Of a DNA stretch of 64,000 nt, positions 28,028 through 37,509 are shown piece by piece. This DNA comes from Shewanella sp. 1CM18E (lineage in GTDB: Bacteria; Pseudomonadota; Gammaproteobacteria; Enterobacterales; Shewanellaceae): the NCBI RefSeq assembly GCF_023161665.1, contig NZ_JALNTW010000005.1, positions 1-64,000 on the forward strand, given 5' to 3'. Positions within the stretch are counted from its first letter, which is position 1, and every line of letters begins with the position of its first letter. The position numbers and the translations under genes are program-made. The notes beneath the pieces are model-generated. The model was not told where the DNA came from. It did not search any database and saw only the letters and a list, made by a program, of their open reading frames with translations.

Positions 28028-29048
28028 ATGTTTGATTTAACCAGTACCTAAATTGGCTAGGTAATTGTCCAGTCCAGCGTTTAAAAGAGCGCCTGAAGTT
28101 ATTGCTATCGGCAAATTTAAGTTGCTGAGCAACTTGCAAATTAGTTTCACCCGTTACTGCTAATAAGTAGATGGCATTGTACAGATTCGCTTGGTCTTGC
28201 AGCTGCTGAAAGCTGACATTAAAAGGTTTTAAACGGCGCTTTAATGTTGCTGGACTTAAGCCTAGTTTGTGGGCAACATCAGGCAAAGCGTTATGCTGCT
28301 CTTTGGTTAGCTGGCGGCGGATCATTGCTGGCAATCCTATGGTAAATTCGGTTTGCTTTTGTTGTTGCTGTACTTGTAATTCTGCCAGCCTAAATCCCTG
28401 CTTATCTGCCATTTGAAATGGCACGCTATTTAAGGCTAAATCGTAGCTGATCACGCATAACGGCTGAGCAAAACTAAGCTTGTCGCCTAAGTATTTATGA
28501 TACTGGTCGATATGTTTGGGCTTAGCGTAGGGTAAGTAGAAGTGTCCTTGCCAAGCTTGATTGGCTAAGCGCTTAAAGGATGCCACTAAGCTGGAAAGGG
28601 TTAGCTCAATAAAGAACTGTTGCTGCTTAGCCGTTGCAATGTCCAGTTGTAATATTAAGTGCTGCTGTTGCTCTGTTTGCCAGCGCCAACCTTGCAACCA
28701 AGGTTGAGTTTGCCAGTGATATTGTTGCCACAGATTTTGCATCTCTCTGAAGTTTGCGCTGCATAATAGGCCGTTAGTCAGGTTGCCACTTTGGCTTGGT
28801 AGCCACTGTTGACCTAACAAAAATGCTAGATCGTCACCGGGCCATAAACTGAGTGCGTTGTCGATAAGTTGGCAGAGTTGTAGTGGGCTTATTTTGTGGT
28901 TTAAACGGCGAAGGTCTTGCTCAAAAATCCCGGTACCGATCAGCAGTTGATGAATATTGAGTTGTCGATACTCAAACAAGCTGATCAAGCTGGCCACCAA
29001 CAATGAACTGTCGATACATTTATCTTGAGCATAAGCGATGCGTTGCAT
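28026..29048 (-). CDS. AraC-family transcriptional regulator (OruR/ArgR-like architecture)
   Basis: A 340-residue regulator with an N-terminal arabinose-binding-like domain of the type seen in OruR and PA4094-like proteins (about 15-215) and a C-terminal AraC double helix-turn-helix (about 245-335; SPATLKRRLKPFNVSFQQL and FADSNNFRRSFKRWTGQLPSQFR). Ligand unknown. It lies 2 bp after the degenerate GGDEF gene, so the two form an operon converging on the adhesin operon. Control of that operon is plausible but not shown by the sequence. Confidence 0.88.
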   Translation of the reverse strand: MQRIAYAQDKCIDSSLLVASLISLFEYRQLNIHQLLIGTGIFEQDLRRLNHKISPLQLCQLIDNALSLWPGDDLAFLLGQQWLPSQSGNLTNGLLCSANFREMQNLWQQYHWQTQPWLQGWRWQTEQQQHLILQLDIATAKQQQFFIELTLSSLVASFKRLANQAWQGHFYLPYAKPKHIDQYHKYLGDKLSFAQPLCVISYDLALNSVPFQMADKQGFRLAELQVQQQQKQTEFTIGLPAMIRRQLTKEQHNALPDVAHKLGLSPATLKRRLKPFNVSFQQLQDQANLYNAIYLLAVTGETNLQVAQQLKFADSNNFRRSFKRWTGQLPSQFRYWLNQT

Positions 29049-29050
29049 GC

Positions 29051-29938
29051 TTAGCTGACCTTTGCAATTGGCCGAGCCAGTTTGATTTGTTTCATCTCAT
29101 TATTTAGCTGGCTAATTAAATCATTTGCTTCAGGCTCATGTTGAGCGTTATGTGCGTGATAATGCACCGAGGCGCAACTTGCTTGGCAGTTTAGTTGATT
29201 AATAGCCTGCTTGAGCTCGTTGGCCATGGCGCGGGTAAAAGTGTTGGAGGCATTGGGCAGTAATACGATAAAACTGTCGCCAGCATAGCGACATACCAAA
29301 TCTTGCGAGCGTAGTTGGCTAGATAAGAGCTGAGCAATATTAGTCAGTAAGATATCGCCTTCTTTAAAGCCTTGTTGTCGGTTAATATCGCTAAAATTAT
29401 CCATATCCAACATGACTAGCCCAAGCTGTTTATCGCGTTTGATATGTATGTCTAATTGATGGCGAATGGCACGGGCATCATAGATTTTGGTTACCCGATC
29501 AACTAATTGATGCTGGCGGAAAAATTGCTCTCTGGTGCGCAGCTGCTCATTGACCGTTTTTTGTTCTTCGCGCCATAACCATAAACCTAGGGTTAGCGTG
29601 AGTAAGCCTATTGGAGTTGGCAGTTTTTCTAGCCAGCTAAACCAGACCGGTAAACTGCTATTGATAAAAAACTCATCCAGTAAATCCATATAGCAGCCTA
29701 AGCTATAGCCGAGTAAGCCAATGATGAGTAGCCGAGTAACATTGCCGTCAGGTCTGGCTTGCAGCACCATAGTTAACCAACTCAGCCCTAGCACTAGCAG
29801 TGCACCTTCTGTGGCGATATCAAATAGATCTATGTTGCTACTGGGTTTGAGCTGCGCCTGCATCAGACTAAAACTCAGTAAAAGGCTAAAAGTGATGGCG
29901 ATAGCGCATGCTGCCCGATAGATTTTTCCGTTAGCCAT
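29051..29938 (-). CDS. Membrane GGDEF-domain protein with degenerate active site
   Basis: A 295-residue protein with about four transmembrane segments (about 10-28, 43-60, 69-87, 103-122), a short coiled linker and a GGDEF domain (about 145-290). The signature is AGDSF (219-223) instead of GGDEF, replacing the Glu with Ser, so cyclase activity is doubtful. The inhibitory c-di-GMP site RSQD (210-213) sits exactly five residues upstream and is intact, and LDMDNFSDIN keeps the first metal Asp. This combination fits a c-di-GMP receptor, as in PelD (inference). AGAGGA precedes the ATG; it is cotranscribed with the AraC gene. Confidence 0.85.
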   Translation of the reverse strand: MANGKIYRAACAIAITFSLLLSFSLMQAQLKPSSNIDLFDIATEGALLVLGLSWLTMVLQARPDGNVTRLLIIGLLGYSLGCYMDLLDEFFINSSLPVWFSWLEKLPTPIGLLTLTLGLWLWREEQKTVNEQLRTREQFFRQHQLVDRVTKIYDARAIRHQLDIHIKRDKQLGLVMLDMDNFSDINRQQGFKEGDILLTNIAQLLSSQLRSQDLVCRYAGDSFIVLLPNASNTFTRAMANELKQAINQLNCQASCASVHYHAHNAQHEPEANDLISQLNNEMKQIKLARPIAKVS

Positions 29939-30286
29939 TAAGTCCTCTTAGCGCCGGTTTTTGTGCGCGTCGATATCAATATTGTTGCAATAAAATGAAC
30001 ACGCTACCTGTTTTTGATGACGGATTTATGATGTAAAAACAGTCAAATTAGCTCAGTGGATCTGTGGCTAGCGTGAGAATAATTGCAGATAAAACTGCAA
30101 TTGCTGTTGATTCAGCATTTGGTGATTTGCTTTTAATTTACATTAAAACAATGGGTTATATTATTTAGCGGGTTGGCTTTATATTGGTGGAATAACACTC
30201 AAATCGTTGCCAATGGGCAGGTAAATTGGCTCAAAAGTAGCGCAGTTACGCTCTAAGTTATTGAATTTTATTACTGTTGGATTTTG
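29939..30286. other. Intergenic region between GGDEF gene and TonB receptor
   Basis: This AT-rich non-coding region carries divergent promoters. A short hairpin (AATTGCAG / CTGCAATT, about 30082-30105) lies in it. Apart from the Pho box just downstream, nothing else was recognised. Confidence 0.5.
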
Positions 30287-30304
30287 TCGTCATGTAAATG
30301 TCAT
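30287..30304 (+). promoter_or_regulatory. Pho box candidate (PhoB site) of the phytase operon
   Basis: TCGTCAT-GTAA-ATGTCAT is a 7-4-7 direct repeat with an 11-bp period, close to the PhoB consensus CTGTCAT-N4-CTGTCAT. It lies 56 bp before the receptor ATG, with a weak -10 candidate 10 bp downstream (TAGCTT at 30315). Regulation by phosphate starvation fits a phytase operon. Confidence 0.7.
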
Positions 30305-30359
30305 CTACCTATTCTAGCTTTGCCTGCAAATCACCTTTAGCAGAATAGGAACCAACACC

Positions 30360-33098
30360 ATGAAGCAGCTCGGCTCGCTTTCACCGCTTTACTTAGCGCT
30401 CTTTGCGTCAAGCTTGTGCATACCTAACACCTCATGGGCAGGGAGAGTGGAAGGCTCAATTAAAGATGTTACTACCCAGATCCCGTTAGAGGGAGCCATG
30501 ATTAGCATCGAAGAGCTTAACTTAAAGCAAGAATCTAATCGAGACGGGCGCTTTTTCTTTCAGGAAGTGCCAGAAGGTCGTTACACCTTAGTGGCTCAAT
30601 ATCTTGGCGGCCAAACCTATAAAGAGCAGATCCAAGTCGGTGAGATCAGCCTAACGCAAACCGCAATTGAGCTGAGTGGCGATGGCGTTGAACATATTCA
30701 AGTGATAGGCCAGCGCGGCGCTTTAAGTAAATCGTTAAACCGACAACGCGCAGCTGACAACTTAGTCAGTGTACTAAGTGCCGATGCGCTGGGTAACTTC
30801 CCTGACACCAATATTAGTGAGGCGCTGCAGCGAGTGCCGGGTGTGTCGATTGAGCGCGACCAAGGTGAAGGCCGCTTTGTGCGTGTGCGTGGCATGGCGC
30901 CAGATTATAACTCGGTGTCGATGAACGGCACGCGCTTACCATCACCAGATAGTGACCGCCGTGCGGTTGCCTTAGATGTTGTGCCTGCTGATTTGTTGCA
31001 ATCGGTTGAGGTGACTAAAACCTTAACGCCAGATATGGATGCAGACTCACTTGGCGGCGCGATTGAAGTGAAAAGCCTATCAGCATTTGACCGTGATGAA
31101 AGGTACGTTAATGTTAGTGCTGAGGGCAGTTATGATGCGATGACCGAAAGTTCCAACCCTAAGTTAGCCGCCAGTTTTAGCGACATTTACCAAGAAAAAT
31201 TCGGTGTGGCACTTGCAGCAAGTTGGTACGACAGGGACTTTGGCTCAGACAATGTAGAAACGGGCGGCAAGTGGAGTTTTGATGAGCCAGCACGTTTAGA
31301 AGAAGTTGAGCAAAGAGATTACGACATTAACCGTGAGCGGGTGGGTATTGGCGCCAACTTCGATTTTCGTCCCAACGACAATAATGATCTGTATTTACGC
31401 ACCTTATATAGCAGCTTTATTGATACTGAAACCCGTAATTCTAACCAAATAAAGTGGGATGAAGCCGCCTTAGCTGATCAGCTAAGTCCAGCAGAAGCGA
31501 CCCGTTCTCTCAAGTCTCGAGAGGAGGATCAGTCAATAACATCTTTAGTGTTTGGTGGTGAATCACGTTTTGATAAATGGATTTTAAATTACCAAGCAAG
31601 TTGGAGCCGCGCCAAGGCAGACAAGCCAATGTATATCGGTAAAGCTGACTTTGAAGCAGGCTTTGATGAAGTAGGTTATCAAGACTCTCAAGTGCCAAAA
31701 ATTATAGCTGACGATGCCTTTTACAGCGTTGATGAGTATCAACTCGCTAAGATAGAAATCGCTGATTCAAGCACTGTTGATAATATGATGTCGGGTAAAT
31801 TTGATGCTAGTAAAACCATGCTACTTGCTGAGCGTCCGTTAGAAGTTAAGTTTGGCGCGAAATACAGTAGCCGTGAAAAAACTAACCGCGAAGACGTATG
31901 GATCTACAAAGATTTTGATGAGTTGGGCTTTACCGAAGAGCAATTAAGCATGGCTGCATTTGCTGGCAATGAGCCTGACTACAATCTAGGTCGCTTTGGG
32001 CCATCAATTAATGCTGATGCTGTGTGGGCTCTGGTTAATAGCTTAGACAGTGATGCTGCCATTGATGATATTGAGTCGCAAATTAACGATTTTGATATTG
32101 ATGAAGATATTGCCGCCGCTTATGTAATGGGCCACATTGATATCGACAATTTACGCATATTGGCTGGTGTGCGCTTTGAGCACACAGACATGTATTCTAA
32201 AGGCACCGGCTTTGATGAAAGCCAAGATGATTTCTTTGCCACCACTTACGACAGGGATTATCAACATTGGTTACCGGGTTTACACCTTAACTATAAATGG
32301 GGTGATAAAACCGTCGTTAGAGCATCGTGGAACAACACCATTGTTAGGCCGACATTTGGTCAACTTGCACCGGGTTATTTAATTGAGCAGAGCGACGATG
32401 AACTCGAAGCGGCGTTTGGTAACCCAGATCTAAAAGCGCTGGAATCCATGAACTGGGACGTGAGTGTTGAGCACTACATGGGCGGTTTAGGTGTGGTCTC
32501 AGTCAGCGGTTTCTACAAAGATATTAGCAACTTTATCTATGAAGCAGACCTAGGTGGTTACGGCAAATATCAAGATTTTGATAAGGCCGAAACCTTCGTC
32601 AATGGCGACGATGCCAATATTCTCGGTATGGAGCTGGCATATGTGCAAGAGTTTGGCTTTATGCCTGAGGGCTGGCGTGGGCTGATTTTTACCACCAACC
32701 TTACCTTAAGTGATTCAACGGCTGAAATTAACTGGCAGGACGATGGCACCCAAACTCGCGATATTCCGTTGCCTAGCCAGTCAGAAGTATCTGCCAATGC
32801 ATCATTTGGTTATGAAAATGCCTATGTTAGCTTTCGTTTTTCAGCAGCTTATAAATCAGAATATTTATTAGAAGTTGCCGAGCTTGATGATGCCGCGTTC
32901 GATATCTATCAAGATGCACATACTCAATATGACTTTGTTGCTAAGGGCTTTATCACGGAAGATCTTACCGTCTACTTTAAAGCAATCAATCTGAGTGATG
33001 AGCCATTTTATGCCTATACCGGCCAAAACCGTTACAACGCGCAGTATGAAGAATACGGGCGTACTTTCCAGCTGGGTATCCAGTACATTAACTTTTAA
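30360..33098 (+). CDS. TonB-dependent outer membrane receptor, probably for phytate or its products
   Basis: A 912-residue receptor with signal peptide (1-27), a carboxypeptidase-regulatory-like domain (about 28-100), a TonB box region (EHIQVIGQRG), a plug domain (about 120-235; NISEALQRVPGVSIERDQGE, VRVRGMAPDYNSV) and a 22-strand barrel ending in the aromatic-rich LGIQYINF. The downstream phytase starts 12 bp after its stop. Linked TonB receptor-phytase pairs are known in aquatic bacteria, so inositol phosphate uptake is a reasonable guess, though not proven by sequence. TAGGA lies upstream of the ATG. Confidence 0.9.
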   Translation: MKQLGSLSPLYLALFASSLCIPNTSWAGRVEGSIKDVTTQIPLEGAMISIEELNLKQESNRDGRFFFQEVPEGRYTLVAQYLGGQTYKEQIQVGEISLTQTAIELSGDGVEHIQVIGQRGALSKSLNRQRAADNLVSVLSADALGNFPDTNISEALQRVPGVSIERDQGEGRFVRVRGMAPDYNSVSMNGTRLPSPDSDRRAVALDVVPADLLQSVEVTKTLTPDMDADSLGGAIEVKSLSAFDRDERYVNVSAEGSYDAMTESSNPKLAASFSDIYQEKFGVALAASWYDRDFGSDNVETGGKWSFDEPARLEEVEQRDYDINRERVGIGANFDFRPNDNNDLYLRTLYSSFIDTETRNSNQIKWDEAALADQLSPAEATRSLKSREEDQSITSLVFGGESRFDKWILNYQASWSRAKADKPMYIGKADFEAGFDEVGYQDSQVPKIIADDAFYSVDEYQLAKIEIADSSTVDNMMSGKFDASKTMLLAERPLEVKFGAKYSSREKTNREDVWIYKDFDELGFTEEQLSMAAFAGNEPDYNLGRFGPSINADAVWALVNSLDSDAAIDDIESQINDFDIDEDIAAAYVMGHIDIDNLRILAGVRFEHTDMYSKGTGFDESQDDFFATTYDRDYQHWLPGLHLNYKWGDKTVVRASWNNTIVRPTFGQLAPGYLIEQSDDELEAAFGNPDLKALESMNWDVSVEHYMGGLGVVSVSGFYKDISNFIYEADLGGYGKYQDFDKAETFVNGDDANILGMELAYVQEFGFMPEGWRGLIFTTNLTLSDSTAEINWQDDGTQTRDIPLPSQSEVSANASFGYENAYVSFRFSAAYKSEYLLEVAELDDAAFDIYQDAHTQYDFVAKGFITEDLTVYFKAINLSDEPFYAYTGQNRYNAQYEEYGRTFQLGIQYINF

Positions 33099-33109
33099 GG
33101 ATCCTGCTA

Positions 33110-34963
33110 ATGACTTTTAAACATATTTGCGCGAGTTCGGCGCTAGGATTAAGCCTGTTAAGTTCGGCGTTAATTACCGTTCAAGCCCAAACTGCTGCCG
33201 TTGTGCAGCCTAGTCCCGCTGGTGGCAGTGAAGTGGCAAAATGGCAAGGCCACTGGCTATACGCCAGCGAGCAGCAAGGGCTATTACTAACAGATAAAGG
33301 TACGCTTAAAACCGCAGTGCCAGGGCAATTTGAATATTTAGCCGTGCACAACAATATCGCCTTAACTTACGACACTCAGGTCGACCAAGTTCAAGGAATA
33401 AAGCTGGATATCAATAATATGCAGCGATTGCCATTACTACCAAAGCGCAGCTTTCAAGTTGAATGGCTTTGCTTACAGCCGCGCCTTGCTGATGGCAACC
33501 TCTATGCGTGGATAGGTGATGAAGCTGGCCGCGCTGAGCAATGGTTATTAACCAGCAATGAGCAATGGCAGCCACAATTAGTGCGCACAATGTCTGTGGT
33601 TATGGGCGCATTAAAGTGCCGTGTAGACAGTGATGAACAGCTTTATGTCATCGACCAAGGGCAAGGTTTATGGCGCTATGCCGCAGCGCCTCATAGCCCA
33701 GATGAATCGGAGCTAGTTACAAGCTTACCAGGTAACGAGTTAACTGGGCTGGCAATGGTTGCAGATCAACCAGTGATGCTTGATGAGTCAGGCCAGCTTT
33801 ATAGTGCGCAGGGGCAAGATCTAGCTTCCCCCTTTACCCAAGGTTTAGCCTTAGAGAGCCTGTATATCGCAGGTAATCAAACGCAGGCGTATTCCGATGA
33901 GGATGGCAGTTTTTACCTTGGTCAGTTTGATCAAACGCAGCTGCAAGGCTCACATCAAGCAGAGTCGCCGAGTAAAGACATCATTAAAGAAATACCGACC
34001 GCGGTTGAAAGCGCTATCGCAGATAGAGCGGGCGATACCATGGACGATCCGGCAATTTGGGTTCATCCAACGGCACCAGAAAAAAGCCTAATTTTAGGTA
34101 CCAACAAGCGTTGGGGCTTACTCAGTTTTAATATGCAAGGCGAACAAGTTCAAGCCTTGGGAGTTGGTCGGGTGAATAATGTTGATATTCGCCAAGGTGT
34201 TAACTTAGGTGGCAAGCTTAGAGATATTGCAGTGGCAAGCAATAGAGACCGTAATAGCTTGAGTTTGTTTGAGCTAAACGCTGAGGGAAAATTGACTCAA
34301 TTAGCTGAGCAAGCTACGCCGTTAACTGACATCTATGGCCTATGTTTGTATCAACCACAGGCTGATGAGCTATATGCTTTTGTTAATAATAAGGCCGGAG
34401 AAGTCAGTCAAATGGCGCTACGCTGGCAAGGTAATCAATTAACGGCAACCGAAGTTCGTCGTCTAACAGTGCCGAGCCAGCCAGAAGGGTGTGTGGCCGA
34501 CGACAAGCAACAGCGGTTATTTCTAGGTGAAGAAAATCGTGGTATTTGGCTGTTTGATCTTGCTGGCGATACCTCTGCTAGTCATCCGCAAATTAACGGT
34601 GAGATGATTATTCAAGCCGGTGGACCATTGGTGGCAGATATTGAAGGCGTTGCTTTATATCAAACCGATGACCAGGATTATTTAGTTGTGTCTAGCCAAG
34701 GTAACGACAGCTATTTGCTATACCAAAGCCAAGCACCTTACGACTATGTTGGTCGCTTTCGTATAGGCGTGAATGCTGCTAAAGGTTTTGATGGTAGTGC
34801 AGAAACAGATGGTTTAGATGTGACCACAAAAGCCGTTGGCAGTGGTCGTTGGGCACAAGGCATGATGGTGGTGCAAGATGGCCGTAATCGCATGCCAGAT
34901 CAAAATCAAAACTTTAAGTGGGTACCTTGGAGTGAAATTAGTCAGGCACTTGAGTTGAAATAG
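33110..34963 (+). CDS. Beta-propeller phytase, tandem-domain type
   Basis: A 617-residue exported protein with signal peptide (1-26). The C-terminal half (about 285-615) is a canonical beta-propeller phytase: DDPAIWVHP (about 312-320), VASNRDRNSLSLFELN, DIEGVALY, VSSQGNDSYLLY and DGLDVTT, carrying the calcium-binding acidic residues. The N-terminal half (about 40-280) looks like a second, degenerate propeller, as in tandem phytases described from Shewanella and other aquatic bacteria. It releases phosphate from phytate in the periplasm or outside. It is cotranscribed with the TonB receptor, probably under PhoB. Confidence 0.92.
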   Translation: MTFKHICASSALGLSLLSSALITVQAQTAAVVQPSPAGGSEVAKWQGHWLYASEQQGLLLTDKGTLKTAVPGQFEYLAVHNNIALTYDTQVDQVQGIKLDINNMQRLPLLPKRSFQVEWLCLQPRLADGNLYAWIGDEAGRAEQWLLTSNEQWQPQLVRTMSVVMGALKCRVDSDEQLYVIDQGQGLWRYAAAPHSPDESELVTSLPGNELTGLAMVADQPVMLDESGQLYSAQGQDLASPFTQGLALESLYIAGNQTQAYSDEDGSFYLGQFDQTQLQGSHQAESPSKDIIKEIPTAVESAIADRAGDTMDDPAIWVHPTAPEKSLILGTNKRWGLLSFNMQGEQVQALGVGRVNNVDIRQGVNLGGKLRDIAVASNRDRNSLSLFELNAEGKLTQLAEQATPLTDIYGLCLYQPQADELYAFVNNKAGEVSQMALRWQGNQLTATEVRRLTVPSQPEGCVADDKQQRLFLGEENRGIWLFDLAGDTSASHPQINGEMIIQAGGPLVADIEGVALYQTDDQDYLVVSSQGNDSYLLYQSQAPYDYVGRFRIGVNAAKGFDGSAETDGLDVTTKAVGSGRWAQGMMVVQDGRNRMPDQNQNFKWVPWSEISQALELK

Positions 34964-34975
34964 TCTCGGTAAAAC

Positions 34976-35004
34976 AACAAGGCGGCTAAACCGCCTTGTT
35001 GGTT
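34976..35004. terminator. Bidirectional terminator between phytase and lipoprotein genes
   Basis: A perfect 10-bp stem (AACAAGGCGG / CCGCCTTGTT) with loop CTAAA lies between convergent genes. The T-tract is modest on both strands (GGTTTATTT on plus, GTTTT on minus). Confidence 0.75.
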
Positions 35005-35021
35005 TATTTAAACTAACTTGT

Positions 35022-36329
35022 TTAAGGTCTAGTGAAATAGAGGGTTTCATCTATTTCGCTATCATCATTTTCATCAACTCCTAAGCTTAAAACCTCGTCG
35101 CTAACCGATAGAAATAAACCTAGGCTGGGGTCGAGTGTAAAATCGGTTAAGCCTGTATCACCGTTAGCATCAAAAATGATTTTTATTGTGACCTTATTAG
35201 TATCCGAGCTAATACTGTAGTTACCCCATTCCATACCCGACTTTTCATCTTGGTCACTGTAATCAACTTCGGCGTGGACATATGTTCCATCTTCATAAAA
35301 TACAAACATAAGCAGGTCGTTTTCATCTGGCTCGCCATCAATATCTCTTACTAGCCAAGGTCCAAGTTCTGCCGTGGTTGCTAATGCTGCAAAGATGAGC
35401 GTTTCATCTATTGTGCCATCGGCATCTTCATCAACATTAAGATTTAGCTGACCTTCGATAATCGTAGCGAAAAGTTGTGGGTTACCAGCCGTTTTGTCAA
35501 AGTCATTGAGACCGATATCGCCATTGCCATCAAAGTCTTGGATGGCGTAAACGCGATTCGTTTCGCTATCACGTTCATAAGTTCCCCATTCCATTCCTGC
35601 ATCGCCTAATGAGTTAGCATCTTCGACTTCAAATAACACATAAGTTCCGTTGTTAAAGAAGGTGATACTTAGCAGGTCAGTTTCACTATTGGTAATAGAC
35701 CAGCTACCAACAATACCTAGTTGGATCTCATTTTCATCGAGTTGCTCTGCTAGATGAGCAAGGGCTGACTCTTCACTGATAAGTTCTGAAGTTTGGTTAT
35801 CTTGACCGCCGTTTGCGATAGTACTTTTTACCGCATCAGTGGCCGCAAATTCAGTGGTAGAGAGGCCGAAGTCTACCGGTTCGGCAGTGTCAATGGCTGT
35901 TTGGGTGATTGTAATACCGTTATTTGGGTCGCCATCTTGATCTAAAGTTTGCAGTAACCTAGCCATATTGACGACCTTATCGTCAGTAATATCCTCTGTG
36001 CTGGCTATATCGAGTGGTGTTACTACGCCAGAGGCTGTTGTTGCCGGGAATTCAAGATCGCCAATAAAGAAAGTGACAGTTTCGCCATCCACATAGTTGT
36101 AACGCCCTTCGGCATCGGTCACCCCTGATAACGTTTCTGTTTTATAACCTATGCCGATTACAGGACTATCGAGAAACACGCCTGATTCACTTGGTGTCGT
36201 TACTGGTTGGGTTACGGGTTGTTCAATCTCTACATTGTCATTGTCGTCACTACTGCAAGCACTGAGAAAGCTGATTAGGAATAAAGAGCATATAGTGCGT
36301 CGAGCACGCGGGTAGGCTTTAATTGACAT
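35022..36329 (-). CDS. Lipoprotein with two calcium-motif repeats, function unknown
   Basis: A 435-residue lipoprotein: lipobox FLSAC puts Cys at residue 25, followed by an acidic linker. An N-terminal domain (about 45-200; DSPVIGIGYKTETLSGVTD, as in many secreted marine lipoproteins) is followed by two similar units of about 110 residues (about 220-325 and 330-432). Each unit has GTYV, GMEWG and an EF-hand-like loop (DFDGNGDIGLNDFD; FDANGDTGLTDF), suggesting calcium binding. The ATG at 36329 is chosen because AGGAG lies 6 bases upstream and the signal peptide starts there; the frame is open 57 bases further. No function is recognised. Confidence 0.75.
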   Translation of the reverse strand: MSIKAYPRARRTICSLFLISFLSACSSDDNDNVEIEQPVTQPVTTPSESGVFLDSPVIGIGYKTETLSGVTDAEGRYNYVDGETVTFFIGDLEFPATTASGVVTPLDIASTEDITDDKVVNMARLLQTLDQDGDPNNGITITQTAIDTAEPVDFGLSTTEFAATDAVKSTIANGGQDNQTSELISEESALAHLAEQLDENEIQLGIVGSWSITNSETDLLSITFFNNGTYVLFEVEDANSLGDAGMEWGTYERDSETNRVYAIQDFDGNGDIGLNDFDKTAGNPQLFATIIEGQLNLNVDEDADGTIDETLIFAALATTAELGPWLVRDIDGEPDENDLLMFVFYEDGTYVHAEVDYSDQDEKSGMEWGNYSISSDTNKVTIKIIFDANGDTGLTDFTLDPSLGLFLSVSDEVLSLGVDENDDSEIDETLYFTRP

Positions 36330-36567
36330 AGGAACTCCTTTTCTTGTCAAAATAATCGGATGCTTGTTTGCGTTGAGGGTCATCAAGCTTAAATAGAATT
36401 AGTATAAAAATATGGCAATTGAGCAGTTAATAAAGTGGATTCAAATAATTTCAAAAGTTTTCAAAATAACCTTGCTCACTAGGGAATAGATCAATGGGTT
36501 AGTGTTTAAAAAGTTCTATTGTGCTTAAATAAACATCGGCTTTTGATGATTCCTAAGGATGGTAATT

Positions 36568-37509
36568 GTGCGCATATTAATCATTATCTTTTGTAGTCTT
36601 ATTATAACTGCATGCGATAGCGGCTCAACACCAATGGCGTTGGGTAGCCTTGAAAGGCAACGAATTGCATTGACCGCAACCAGCAATGAAGTGGTGGTTT
36701 CTCTACCTGTGGCGCAAGGAAGCCAAGTTACCCAAGGCACTGTGCTGGTGCAGCTTGACGATACGTTGCAAAAAGCCAATGTGGCTAAAGCGTTAGCCGA
36801 TGTGGCTCAGGCAACAGCCAATTATGAAAAGCTATTAAAAGGCGCGCGTGAAGAGGAGATTGCCGCCGCTAGAGCTAAAGTTTCTGGCGCTAAAGCCACC
36901 TTGCAAGAAAGTGAGGCCAACTACCGCCGTATCGCCAGCATGGCGAAAGATAATTTGGCGAGTAAGGCTAATTTAGACCGCGCCTTAGCTAACCGTGACT
37001 CAGGTGTGGCCAACTTAGACAGTGCCCAAGAGCAGTTACGCGAATTAGTTGCTGGCTCGCGAGAAGAAGATATTCGTTTTGCACTGGCAAACCTCGATGC
37101 TACAGAGGCTGTACTTGCAGGTGAACAGAAAAAGCTCGCAGATCTAACTATTCGCGCAACCCGTGACGGCATTTTAGATAATTTACCTTGGAACTTAGGC
37201 GAGCGTGTAACACAAGGCAGCCCATTAGCTGTGGTATTAGCGGGTAAAGCGCCATTTGCTCGAGTGTATGTACCTGAACCTTACCGAGTCAAAGTGAGCG
37301 TGGGTGATGCTTTGATGGTGCATGTTGATGGCGTCGAGCAACCTATCGAGGGCAAAGTTCGCTGGATCTCTAATGAACCGGCTTTCACGCCATATTACGC
37401 GCTTAATCAAGAAGAACGTGCTCGCTTGATGTACTTAGCCGAAGTGCAATTGCCTGATAGCGCTGCCCAATTGCCAAGTGGTGTTCCTGCTCAGGTAGAA
37501 ATGCCATGA
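36568..37509 (+). CDS. HlyD-family efflux adaptor lipoprotein (YbhG-like)
   Basis: A 313-residue periplasmic adaptor: lipobox IITAC (Cys16), a lipoyl-like half (LPVAQGSQVTQGTVLVQLDD), a helical hairpin (about 75-190; two REEDI/REEEI repeats) and a barrel domain with IRATRDGILDNLPWNLGERV. GTG 36568 is chosen over ATG 36559 because AAGGA (36555-36559) is 8 bases from the GTG but overlaps the ATG. The next gene overlaps by 4 bp. With the two following genes it forms an ABC exporter like YbhGFSR of E. coli, probably for drugs or other toxic compounds. Confidence 0.88.
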   Translation: MRILIIIFCSLIITACDSGSTPMALGSLERQRIALTATSNEVVVSLPVAQGSQVTQGTVLVQLDDTLQKANVAKALADVAQATANYEKLLKGAREEEIAAARAKVSGAKATLQESEANYRRIASMAKDNLASKANLDRALANRDSGVANLDSAQEQLRELVAGSREEDIRFALANLDATEAVLAGEQKKLADLTIRATRDGILDNLPWNLGERVTQGSPLAVVLAGKAPFARVYVPEPYRVKVSVGDALMVHVDGVEQPIEGKVRWISNEPAFTPYYALNQEERARLMYLAEVQLPDSAAQLPSGVPAQVEMP

